A DNA stretch of 64,000 nucleotides from a virus, in the IMG/VR virus record IMGVR_UViG_3300032288_003197, positions 1-64,000 of that record; one strand, given 5' to 3'. The position numbers and the translations under genes were made by a program. Of this stretch, positions 29,399 through 37,332 are shown piece by piece. The notes beneath the pieces are model-generated. The model saw only the letters and a list, made by a program, of their open reading frames with translations, ran no database searches and was not told the origin of the DNA. How positions within the stretch are numbered: position 1 is the first letter of the stretch; each line of letters begins with the position of its first letter.

Positions 29399-29803
29399 TT
29401 AGTTGGGTTTTTGATAGCCTGCAGTTTTGTAATTCTGCTGACCAAAAATAACACCACGAACACCGCCAGTGGGATCGTCACAGTCGCCGTGTTTGCGTGG
29501 AATCAAATGCACATGTGGATACATCACTGTTTGTCCAGCTGCTTGACCTTGATTTAGGCCAATGTTGAAACCATCGCAATGATTGTTTGCTACCCAGTCA
29601 CGACCGGTAGACAAAGCAAGTTCCATGGCTTCTGCAATTGATTGGTCGGTGTTGAATCGAGGCACAAACAGCAAATGACCTTGTGTGACCGGATAAGCAT
29701 CTCGAAACACTGCCACGTGTAAATTGCCAAGTTCAGGAACGCTGTGGGTCCAAGGTGCCACATTGGCCTCTTGTGCGGCTGTCAACGTTGTGTATAAAAT
29801 CAT
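29399..29803 (-). CDS. HIT-family hydrolase
   Basis: 134 residues. QGHLLFVPRF, FNIGLNQGQAAGQTVMYPHVHLIPRKHGD give the HIT motif in the form HVHLIPR preceded by the Asn/Gly loop (piece lengths under the limit: GQTVMYPHVHLIPR). HIT enzymes split adenylylated or guanylylated compounds such as ApnA or AMP-lysine. Could clean up products of the ligases and PP-loop enzymes encoded here; that is inference. Confidence 0.85.
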   Translation of the reverse strand: MILYTTLTAAQEANVAPWTHSVPELGNLHVAVFRDAYPVTQGHLLFVPRFNTDQSIAEAMELALSTGRDWVANNHCDGFNIGLNQGQAAGQTVMYPHVHLIPRKHGDCDDPTGGVRGVIFGQQNYKTAGYQKPN

Positions 29804-29827
29804 TTTTGTTTTTCCTAATGAGTGACG

Positions 29828-32200
29828 TTAAAGATTAAACTTAAAAGTTGCCTTGGCTTGGTAAGCTTTCTGATCATTGATCACTGCACCAATATTGAAC
29901 AAATGCTTTCCTACTTTCCAAGTGTAATCCGATCCGACAAACGTCACTGCTTGGTTACGAATTGCAACACTGTGTGTAGTATAATGCATGGTTCCCTGTG
30001 TGTCAACGGAAGTTGGCAATTTTACTTTTATATTGCCGCTGAATGCAGTGGGTTGTAGACCACCATACACTGTAAGTCCGTTGCCTTTCCATCCTCCCAC
30101 AACATAGCCCAACCACATGGGAGAAATTTTTTCAACTAATCCAGGTGTGAGGTCCACCATGGATTGAATTGTGCCCAGTTGCCCAAAAAATCCATTGTTC
30201 CAAAATCTCGTGGCATTGAAATCATACATTGTGGTTCGATTTATGCTGCCAAACATACCACCCACACTGATCCACGGATTGCCTTTTTGCAACACTGCCA
30301 CACCCATGCGATATACCCACGACGAGTTGGTATTTAGATCAAGGGCTTTGTTGGTAAAACTCAATGAATACGACGACTCGTCGCTGCCACTGAGGCTAAA
30401 TCCATTGACGTTGTAATTTTCCGCACCGGTAAATCTGCTGCTCCAATTTTGAGTAATGTCAGAAGTGTATAGATTAAATTTGATTGGAATGCCCAAGGGC
30501 TGCGGCGCCATGCCCTCAAGATTTACAGAAAAATTTCGATTCAACGAATCAACGGCTTGAATGTTGTTCAGCAGTGCAGAATTCATTCCAGGAACACTCA
30601 AAGAACCATTGATGGGAATCCTGTGTCCTGTTCGACCGTTCAAAGTAATTGCCAGTGTGCCAATGGGCTTCATCACTGCGTCGAAGTCTATGACCGGAAT
30701 GCCATCTACCCAGTTTACAACAGATTTGGCCAACGCTGAGTTGGCCTCTGCCGGACTCATCCAGGGCCATGCTTGTTGTAACACTGCCACAGTGGCTGGT
30801 GCAGTCACAGTTCCGGTTGAACCGATCAAACTTAGATAAACAGCAATCTGCGGCGCACCGTTGGCATCAGTGGTTTCAACACCGGTCATTAAGTATCGTT
30901 TCCCCTCAGGTCCCGATACTATGGCAATGGCCTGATTTTGTATTGCACCAGGAGTCATTGCCTTGGTTTGATTGGCAAAATCGGTAAACACCTGACTGTA
31001 ACTTTCAACAAACTTGCCTTCTTTGGTGGCCAGCAACACAGATGTAGACGCCTGGCCGGTGTAATCTGTGGCTGAAATCAAAATGTCCATCAGCCCGTCG
31101 TTGTTGACGTCAATCAACTGTGGGTTATACGTTGTGGTTTTGTTGGTGTTGTAGTTGACCAGCACTGTATCAGTCACATCGACAAATCTACCACTGCCGT
31201 AGTTTTTAAGAAACTGCACTTCGCTATAGCCATGTGCATTACTGCCCTTGGGCATGGTGCTGAACACCACAACATCTGGCACACCGTCGTTGTCAAAATC
31301 CATGGTAATGTTACGAACTGCGTGTGGAGCTAGACTGGTCGACGCACGAACTGTGTTCCATTTGGGCAACATAAATCTGTCCGGAGGCAGGTCTGCAATT
31401 TTTGTAAGAACCAGTTTGCCATTTTCGATTTTCCAAGAAAATAGCCTGGTGTCATCACCACCACTAGTGCCTTGTGGAGAATCAGTGATTACCATGGTTT
31501 TGGTTCCGTTGCCTAAGTAGTCAGCAACACTGATACCCGCACCACCGCCAAAATTATCGCTGCGATACACCGTGAAGTTGCCAGACCTTGATCCAAATGC
31601 CACAGCGGGTTTGGTGTTTAAAATATCAGTGACAAAAATGTCAGCAATGCCATCACCGTTGAGATCTGTTACAATACTGTCGTGCGCACCCACATCGCCA
31701 AGATTCACATTGACTCGGGTGAAACTGCTGCCGTTGTTGAAAAACACAGGCATGGGCGCGGTGATGTTGGTGTCCGAAAACGTGGCAGCAAACATATCAA
31801 TCTTGCCATCACCGTTGAAATCGCCAAATCTAATTGTGGTGCCGCCCAGGTAACGAGTGTCTGTGCCCGAAAGCCATCTAGTGGTTTCGTTTGAAAATTT
31901 ACCTGTGTTGAATCCGTAAATTTGTAAATTGGAATCTTTCCACCCACCTGGTTTGTTTTGACTGTTGAACGCCACCGACGAAACAACAACTTCGTCGCTG
32001 TTGTCGTTGTTCAAGTCTCGGGTGAAAATTTCTGTAACAGGTGTTGTATAGGACGAAGTTACAACGGGATTGTAGTGGTTAATGGCTTGGGGCGCATAAA
32101 AAGGAACTTCCGAGCGGAGGTATCCACCAGCGGTCCCGCCACCACCACCACACCCAGTTAAAACCAAAGTTGACAGAAAGAGCGCAACAATTTTTTTCAT
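29828..32200 (-). CDS. Surface lipoprotein with FG-GAP propeller and C-terminal barrel-like region
   Basis: 790 residues. MKKIVALFLSTLVLTGCGGGGG is a lipoprotein signal with lipobox LTGC. Residues 60-430 contain repeated calcium-type loops (DLNNDNSDEV, DFNGDGKIDM, DLNGDGIADI, DFDNDGVPDV, DVNNDGLMDI) of an FG-GAP/VCBS beta propeller. The last 250 residues are amphipathic strands ending AKATFKFNL, as in outer-membrane autotransporter barrels. Together this predicts an outer-membrane display protein made in the infected cell. It has its own early promoter and leader hairpin. Roles in superinfection exclusion, adhesion or nutrient capture are guesses. Confidence 0.75.
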   Translation of the reverse strand: MKKIVALFLSTLVLTGCGGGGGTAGGYLRSEVPFYAPQAINHYNPVVTSSYTTPVTEIFTRDLNNDNSDEVVVSSVAFNSQNKPGGWKDSNLQIYGFNTGKFSNETTRWLSGTDTRYLGGTTIRFGDFNGDGKIDMFAATFSDTNITAPMPVFFNNGSSFTRVNVNLGDVGAHDSIVTDLNGDGIADIFVTDILNTKPAVAFGSRSGNFTVYRSDNFGGGAGISVADYLGNGTKTMVITDSPQGTSGGDDTRLFSWKIENGKLVLTKIADLPPDRFMLPKWNTVRASTSLAPHAVRNITMDFDNDGVPDVVVFSTMPKGSNAHGYSEVQFLKNYGSGRFVDVTDTVLVNYNTNKTTTYNPQLIDVNNDGLMDILISATDYTGQASTSVLLATKEGKFVESYSQVFTDFANQTKAMTPGAIQNQAIAIVSGPEGKRYLMTGVETTDANGAPQIAVYLSLIGSTGTVTAPATVAVLQQAWPWMSPAEANSALAKSVVNWVDGIPVIDFDAVMKPIGTLAITLNGRTGHRIPINGSLSVPGMNSALLNNIQAVDSLNRNFSVNLEGMAPQPLGIPIKFNLYTSDITQNWSSRFTGAENYNVNGFSLSGSDESSYSLSFTNKALDLNTNSSWVYRMGVAVLQKGNPWISVGGMFGSINRTTMYDFNATRFWNNGFFGQLGTIQSMVDLTPGLVEKISPMWLGYVVGGWKGNGLTVYGGLQPTAFSGNIKVKLPTSVDTQGTMHYTTHSVAIRNQAVTFVGSDYTWKVGKHLFNIGAVINDQKAYQAKATFKFNL

Positions 32201-32203
32201 AAA

Positions 32204-32235
32204 AATAGGTGCAGATAGTTAATCATACACCTATT
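32204..32235 (-). promoter_or_regulatory. Leader hairpin of lipoprotein gene
   Basis: AATAGGTG pairs with CACCTATT across a 16-base loop, followed by TTTTATG: a terminator-like hairpin ending at the start codon. No separate ribosome site is visible. Confidence 0.55.
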
Positions 32236-32261
32236 ATAAACGATTTTTAATTTTTAGTCAA
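32233..32261 (-). promoter_or_regulatory. Early promoter TTGACT-N17-TATAAT
   Basis: Minus strand, AT-rich spacer, start expected near 32226, within the leader hairpin. Confidence 0.75.
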
Positions 32262-32263
32262 AT

Positions 32264-32965
32264 TTATCGTGGTGCAAAGTCCTGTTGCAGTTTGATATTG
32301 TCAAAGAATTCTTTCTTCACGCTTTGGTCTGTTTTAAAGGCACCGTGAAGCACTGTGGTCTGGGTGAGACTACTATGAGCCATAATACCACGATTCTCAC
32401 AACAACCATGGGTAGCTTGTATATAAACGGCCACATCTTGAGATCCGGTTGCGCTCCTGATTTCACTAGCGATATCCATACATAGTTCTTCTTGGAGAGT
32501 ACCACGTCGTGCACACCACTGGGCAATACGGGTGTACTTGGAAAGACCAATGAGTTTGGGACCAGCAATGATTCCAATATAAGCCACACCCGAGACAGGT
32601 TGGTGATGATGGCTACACATGCTCTTAAGCTCCGAACGCACCACAAGCATACCGTCGTATGCTCCTTCCGTGTCGTTCGGGAAAGCCGTTGCATTAGGGC
32701 TCTCCTCGTACCTACCAGCCATGATTTCATATACATACATCTTTGCTAAACGTCGGGCTGTGCCTTGTGAGTTCGGATCATTGAATCGATCAATAATCAA
32801 ACTATCTAGTACCCCTTCAAACTTGCCAGTGAGTTCATCCACTAGCAAGTCTTTCTCTTTGTCAGTGATGTATTCACTGATGTTGTCTCCGGCCCAATAA
32901 CGTTTGTCTGCGTCCGTAAGGCGTTTGCGAATTACTTGTGATAGATTCAAACTGTTGTCGGTCAT
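32264..32965 (-). CDS. folE: GTP cyclohydrolase I
   Basis: 233 residues. MCSHHHQPVSGVAYIG holds the first zinc Cys and His; GLSKYTRIAQWCARR and TLQEELCMDIASEI are active-site signatures; HGCCENRGI has the second zinc Cys. The enzyme turns GTP into dihydroneopterin triphosphate, first step for both folate and deazaguanine. With QueD and QueE here it most likely feeds DNA modification. Confidence 0.92.
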   Translation of the reverse strand: MTDNSLNLSQVIRKRLTDADKRYWAGDNISEYITDKEKDLLVDELTGKFEGVLDSLIIDRFNDPNSQGTARRLAKMYVYEIMAGRYEESPNATAFPNDTEGAYDGMLVVRSELKSMCSHHHQPVSGVAYIGIIAGPKLIGLSKYTRIAQWCARRGTLQEELCMDIASEIRSATGSQDVAVYIQATHGCCENRGIMAHSSLTQTTVLHGAFKTDQSVKKEFFDNIKLQQDFAPR

Positions 32966-32966
32966 T

Positions 32967-33554
32967 TTAGTCCTTGATGGTGATTGTTCTTAAATCTGGA
33001 TATACAACTTGTCGTGGTGGCGGGCAGTATTCTTTCAAACCTTCCAGTAAAGCAATTCCTTGCATGGCTTCTTCAGGGGTAGGCTTGTAGTGATAACCAA
33101 CTTCAAATTCATGCTGTGTTGCCCAGGGTGATATACTTAGATCGCGACCATCATACCGCATGCGAATCAGTCTACGATATGCTGTCTCGTCATCCAACAG
33201 TATAGCACCTCCGCGGCCTATGTGTAAAGGCTTGTCATGCCCAAAACTCAAACATTGCATTTGCCCAGTTCTATACATATTGGGTTCCAGTCGGCGAGCA
33301 CTATCCCAAATTCGGGTACCGTGGAATTGATATTCGCCTGTCCACTCTTCTTCGCGGTAGTAGTATTTGATGCCCAGCTTGTGCATGGTCATGGGGATGC
33401 TCAAGTAGCTGTAAGGAGTCATTACCAATTCTTGCACACGATCATACCGCAAACACAGTTCAATGGCATGAGTGCAGCAGTCGGTCATGACTGCATAAGG
33501 TGCACCAGTGAACTCAGCCAGCTCTTGTTCAAATTTTAAAATCTTATCGAACAT
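32967..33554 (-). CDS. DegT/DnrJ/EryC1-type aminotransferase, short
   Basis: 195 residues from Met 33554. FTGAPYAVMTDCCTHAIELCL is the PLP phosphate-binding start (cut: YAVMTDCCTHAIELCL), IWDSARRL has the Asp for the pyridine nitrogen, and SFGHDKPLHIGRGGAILL the Schiff-base Lys. Cellular members have about 370 residues; the C-terminal half is gone. The key residues remain, so it may be active as a compact sugar aminotransferase. Overlaps galE by 11 bases. Confidence 0.75.
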   Translation of the reverse strand: MFDKILKFEQELAEFTGAPYAVMTDCCTHAIELCLRYDRVQELVMTPYSYLSIPMTMHKLGIKYYYREEEWTGEYQFHGTRIWDSARRLEPNMYRTGQMQCLSFGHDKPLHIGRGGAILLDDETAYRRLIRMRYDGRDLSISPWATQHEFEVGYHYKPTPEEAMQGIALLEGLKEYCPPPRQVVYPDLRTITIKD

Positions 33555-34491
33555 ACCAATTCCATGCATGGTTGATAACATCATTTAAATTGTGATTGCG
33601 CCAGGCCTGGCCCACTGCTGTATCAAATTTGTCGGGGTTGGCAGTGAGCATGGCAGGATCGCCTGCTCTTGCAGACACAACATCAATTTCTGGCAGCCGT
33701 CCCACAACCTCTTGAACACTGTTGATTATTTCACGCACACTGGTGCCTGACCCTTGTGCAAGATTGTAAGCGCCACTCTTGATACTGGAATTCAAGGCCA
33801 AGATGTGTGCATGGGCAATATCATCCACGTGCACATAATCTCTAACACAGGTACCATCTGTAGTGGGATACCCGTCGCCGTAGATGGAAAATTTGCTGTT
33901 GTCTCGTGTGGCTTCGAGTAATCGAGCAACCACGTGTGTTGCCCCAGGTTCTTGACCGTGCCTGCACTGGGGGTCAGCACCGCAGGCATTGAAATAACGA
34001 AATGCCACGTAGTCCAGGCCATATGCTCGATGGTAACTGGCCAAGATTTGTTCTATCATGCGTTTGCTCTCGCCATAGGGAGATATTGGTTCGCAAGGAT
34101 CAACTTCGTGACAAGGATTCATGATGGGTTCACCGTAAACAGCAGCACTGCTACTAAACACAAACCTCACCCGCGGTAGAGCCAGTCGCACAATGTCCAA
34201 CAATTTTAATGTCTTTACTACATTGTTGTTGTAGTATTCGGCTGGGTTTTTCATGCTTGGTCCAACCAAACTGGTGCCGGCACAGTGTATGATGGCTGTG
34301 GGCTGTACTTCAATCATTTTGGTCAATGCTTCTTTTTCTGCAAAATCGCCTTGCACAAATTTAGTAAATGCTGACGCAATGCCAGAGTGAGCAGGACGCA
34401 GGTCAATGCCCATGACCTTTTGTCCAGCATCGGCCAGTTTCAATGCAATTTGTCCACCAATATAACCAGCGGCTCCTGTTACAACAATCAT
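33544..34491 (-). CDS. galE: UDP-glucose 4-epimerase
   Basis: 315 residues. VTGAAGYIGGQIAL binds NAD; FSSSAAVYGEP has the Ser; YGESKRMIEQ gives Tyr-x3-Lys; FRYFNACGADP and GTCVRDYVHVDDIAHAH are GalE signatures. Full length. Interconverts UDP-glucose and UDP-galactose or related N-acetyl sugars, supplying the glycosyltransferase just upstream. Confidence 0.88.
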   Translation of the reverse strand: MIVVTGAAGYIGGQIALKLADAGQKVMGIDLRPAHSGIASAFTKFVQGDFAEKEALTKMIEVQPTAIIHCAGTSLVGPSMKNPAEYYNNNVVKTLKLLDIVRLALPRVRFVFSSSAAVYGEPIMNPCHEVDPCEPISPYGESKRMIEQILASYHRAYGLDYVAFRYFNACGADPQCRHGQEPGATHVVARLLEATRDNSKFSIYGDGYPTTDGTCVRDYVHVDDIAHAHILALNSSIKSGAYNLAQGSGTSVREIINSVQEVVGRLPEIDVVSARAGDPAMLTANPDKFDTAVGQAWRNHNLNDVINHAWNWYVR

Positions 34492-34503
34492 GATACTCCT
34501 GCT

Positions 34504-35718
34504 TTAGTTTTCAATTTTTACAACCGGATATTTTTCGTGAGCAACGTGGTCACGATAGCGATTGCCCGCTCGATTCCACTGCTCACCTTGTCCAAGAATA
34601 ATGTCAACCACACGATCCACAGTGGCATTGTTCCAGTCGCTAATAAGTCCCATGTTGTGATGTGGTTCTCGCAATAGGTTTTGTAACTTGTGATAAGCAT
34701 CATCTATGCTCCATGGTACATAAAGACGGTTGGGGTCATTAGCAAAGGTTTCAGGGAAAGAGCGATACGCTGGATACAATACATTGCATCCAAGAGTATC
34801 GGCCTCTGATACGGTGTTTGAAACCCAGTCCTGTAGAGCACAATTAAACAACACACGAGTATCGTTGACAAGAGCATAATACTGATCCTTCTTCAAGTTA
34901 TCATAGATCTTGAGCCGGCCCTCTGCCTCCATACGGCGGGCACGAACAATATACTCTGGGTTATTGGATCTGAGAGGTCCGCCACTGAAAATTGCAAATT
35001 CACATGGTTCCTTGGCAAGCTCACCATACATTTCAATAAGGTCCATGAAAAAGCCAGGTTGCTTTTCTTGGTCAAAGCGAGCTGCGAAGCCAACCCTGCG
35101 GGCCCGCTGAGCAAAGGGCGTAATTTTTGTCCGTCCTCCAATGCGCTCAAGAACTTCTTCTTTTCCAAATGCAAGACCGGAAATGTTGTAGATCGGAGCA
35201 GTCCACCCAGCAATCCGCATGTGAGCGACCATTTCTTCGTTGGTTGCAAGAACTGCGCCACCACTGAACGCCACCACCTCATTGACCATTTGTTCATATA
35301 GATTCATCCACTTGCTCATACCCCACACATGCACAAAGTCATCGGGATCAATGGCCTGTGCCAAACAGCGAACATAGATTCGGGGACATTGTTCGCGTGG
35401 AATCTGGTTCATGATGTAGCCCAGACTTTCAAAGCCAGGCTGGAACATATCTTCAAAGTAGATCACATCCTCACCGGTGACTTCTCCGTTCTTCATGAGT
35501 TGAACCAAGTTCATCATTTGGCTCATGGAGAAGTAACTGCGGCCATGTGCATCCAACACTTGCCCCACACTGATAGCCTGTGTGTTGTCAATGGTGTTGC
35601 CAGGCACATAAACAACGTCCAAGCCACGGCGCTCAAACACACGACGATTCCACTCAGTGAGTTGCAGTGTGTATCGGGCTTCGTAACTTTCCAAGCCCAT
35701 GTAATACAGTTTTCTCAT
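34504..35718 (-). CDS. Phage glycosyltransferase (GT-B-like)
   Basis: 404 residues from ATG 35718 (AGGGGTT site). MRKLYYMGLESYEARYTLQL, DVIYFEDMFQPGFESL, a mid-protein Arg/Asp pair RVGFAARFDQEKQPG (donor-phosphate region), EFAIFSGGPLRSNN, and FNCALQDWVSNTVSEADTLG, the C-terminal E-x7-E-like donor-binding helix. The fold matches GT-B enzymes; homologues occur in marine T4-like phages. Target could be DNA base or surface glycan. Confidence 0.7.
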   Translation of the reverse strand: MRKLYYMGLESYEARYTLQLTEWNRRVFERRGLDVVYVPGNTIDNTQAISVGQVLDAHGRSYFSMSQMMNLVQLMKNGEVTGEDVIYFEDMFQPGFESLGYIMNQIPREQCPRIYVRCLAQAIDPDDFVHVWGMSKWMNLYEQMVNEVVAFSGGAVLATNEEMVAHMRIAGWTAPIYNISGLAFGKEEVLERIGGRTKITPFAQRARRVGFAARFDQEKQPGFFMDLIEMYGELAKEPCEFAIFSGGPLRSNNPEYIVRARRMEAEGRLKIYDNLKKDQYYALVNDTRVLFNCALQDWVSNTVSEADTLGCNVLYPAYRSFPETFANDPNRLYVPWSIDDAYHKLQNLLREPHHNMGLISDWNNATVDRVVDIILGQGEQWNRAGNRYRDHVAHEKYPVVKIEN

Positions 35719-35720
35719 AC

Positions 35721-35945
35721 TCAACCCCTAGAGGTAGCAAATCGACGCAGGTCCTCACTCCACATGTTCTTGGCGTTCTTGCCTTGTGTGAATTTGTTGA
35801 ACTGTTGCCATGCATAGCTCTTGAAGTTGTAGAGATCTGACTCATTGTAACGATACCCGTAGTCTTGACAGAACTCCAAGAATTTGTCAAGGTCGTTGAA
35901 AATCTCAGCAACACGGGGATTGGGTTTGAACGATGGCTTGGCCAT
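35721..35945 (-). CDS. Small phage protein (74 aa)
   Basis: MAKPSFKPNPRVAEIFNDLDKFLEFCQDYG..., basic and aromatic, with NFKSYAWQQFNKFTQGK. No known function; neighbours (glycosyltransferase, T-fold protein) suggest a shared late-middle operon. Confidence 0.7.
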   Translation of the reverse strand: MAKPSFKPNPRVAEIFNDLDKFLEFCQDYGYRYNESDLYNFKSYAWQQFNKFTQGKNAKNMWSEDLRRFATSRG

Positions 35946-35954
35946 TTTATTTCC

Positions 35955-36410
35955 TTAGATATTAACAGAAAGTGAAGGACGGTGAGTTTCGTATTTGATG
36001 AGAGCCCCGTTTTCACCATCTTCGGAGACCTCAATCCAGACCGCACGGTCAGGATAGCGTGATGCAATTTGAATGTACAGATCGTCTGCCATCATTTCGC
36101 AAGATTTGTAATCGAGTTGGAGTGTGCCCGACTCGTAGAGTTTTTGGAGCCATCGTTTGAATTGGATGAACTCGATGTCTCGATCGTTGTGTACGACATC
36201 GATCCACACCCGGAAGTGGAAGATATGACGGTGAGGGCTACCAAGGAAACTAACATCATACTCATCGCCCGTCGCAAGTTCGGGCGCTGTGGCGGCTGCT
36301 GGGTAACAGTGGATTCCTTCTTTTTGGAAGGTAACCCAGATTTTTCGTTCTGCATGTTGCATGATCCTTTCTTTTTGTTCTACCAGTGCTTGTTCTCGTT
36401 GTGTGTTCAT
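35955..36410 (-). CDS. Phage protein with QueD/QueF-like T-fold features
   Basis: 151 residues. KIWVTFQKEGIHCYPAAA, then YDVSFLGSPHRHIFHFRVWIDV, FIQFKRWLQKLY, YKSCEMMADDLYIQIA and VWIEVSEDGENGALIKYE. The strand-helix order, the HRHIFH pair, the KSCE segment with a free Cys, and the VWIEVSEDGENG end recall tunnelling-fold enzymes of the QueD/QueF group, but no exact family motif is present. It lies between the glycosyltransferase and the DpdA-like gene. A role in deazaguanine chemistry is inference. Confidence 0.5.
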   Translation of the reverse strand: MNTQREQALVEQKERIMQHAERKIWVTFQKEGIHCYPAAATAPELATGDEYDVSFLGSPHRHIFHFRVWIDVVHNDRDIEFIQFKRWLQKLYESGTLQLDYKSCEMMADDLYIQIASRYPDRAVWIEVSEDGENGALIKYETHRPSLSVNI

Positions 36411-36820
36411 GATTTTAATGCTTCCAGGGTTATGATTTGACCAATGGCTTGGCCAAGATCTTGATTGTCACCGATTACATGTAGTTCATACACACTGTCT
36501 CCGGTGCGTCGATCAGGTCTACGTGTTTCAATCACTGTGCCACCATTGGCACGATACACTTCAAATCTGATGCCAGTGGCGCTGATTCTACAGGTGTCTT
36601 CTGATATTGCAATATCTTCTTGACGCTGATGGTCATCGGCCAGGCTCCAGGTGACCAAGCCTCTGATGATTCGCTTAAACATATTGGGTCCTTTTGTTTG
36701 ATATTTTCTTACTGGTTTGACTGCGGTACCGGTACTGATGGCGGTGCCATAGATTTTGTTCATTCTATGTTGTTTGCTACTGGTTTTAGCACCTATAACT
36801 TGTGGATATGTTGCCATCAC
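36407..36820 (-). CDS. Unknown phage protein (up to 137 aa)
   Basis: Two starts fit: ATG 36820 (ATGA overlap with upstream gene) or ATG 36682 (90 residues, MFKRIIRGLVTWSLADD). The shorter form is a beta-rich domain (EDTCRISATGIRFEVYRANGG) with VYELHVIGDNQDLGQAIGQ at the end. The first 46 residues of the longer form are basic and low in structure. No family recognised. Confidence 0.6.
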   Translation of the reverse strand: MMATYPQVIGAKTSSKQHRMNKIYGTAISTGTAVKPVRKYQTKGPNMFKRIIRGLVTWSLADDHQRQEDIAISEDTCRISATGIRFEVYRANGGTVIETRRPDRRTGDSVYELHVIGDNQDLGQAIGQIITLEALKS

Positions 36821-37332
36821 AGCACCCGATCTTTGGTGTATTCGGACCAGTCGGTGAACTGTGATCTGGTCATCAGGTCATGAATGCTGTGACACCAAAC
36901 ACCAGGGTTGGAATGATCAAAGTCGGTATCATCCAGTTTGAGAGTGGCATTGTAGCCCAGCAAACCAATGTAAGGCAATTTGGCTGAAATCATGGGAATA
37001 AAATATCTGTTCTCACACAGGCCAGATTCGGCTAGACCTTCCACACAACTGATGTCTAGATCCAATGTACATTGAATATTTTTTCCCAGAAAGTGAAAAA
37101 TCATGAGTTCCCACTTGGCCCATTCGCCGCCATCATTGACTTTAAGATTGGGAAAACTGTGATTGGCACCAAAATAAATGTGCTCAATACTGTGATTCTC
37201 ATCTAGATATTTTTGAATATCAGCAACCGACTGGACTCCCACAACAAACAGAGTTGTTTTACCATGTGCAGGTGTGCGCTCAACTTCGGTGCCAATAAAA
37301 AAGTTGGCTGTTTCGTGCCCGTGTCTATTCAT
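36817..37332 (-). CDS. Unknown protein coupled to DpdA-like gene (171 aa)
   Basis: MNRHGHETANFFIGTEVERTPAHG..., then TLFVVGVQSVADIQKYLD, IEHIYFGANHSFPNL, WELMIFHFL, ISAKLPYIGLLGYNATLKLDD, NPGVWCH. The alternation of strands and helices with VGVQS, YFGANHS, LDLDISC and ISAKLPY at strand ends looks like a partial TIM barrel, as in radical-SAM or aldolase-type folds, but no CxxxCxxC is present. Start overlaps the transglycosylase stop by 8 bases. A partner in base modification is plausible. Confidence 0.6.
   Translation of the reverse strand: MNRHGHETANFFIGTEVERTPAHGKTTLFVVGVQSVADIQKYLDENHSIEHIYFGANHSFPNLKVNDGGEWAKWELMIFHFLGKNIQCTLDLDISCVEGLAESGLCENRYFIPMISAKLPYIGLLGYNATLKLDDTDFDHSNPGVWCHSIHDLMTRSQFTDWSEYTKDRVL

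Noticed and set aside
36817-37332. Radical-SAM partner of DpdA
   Set aside because: No CxxxCxxC or other cluster motif is present; only a barrel-like strand pattern is visible.
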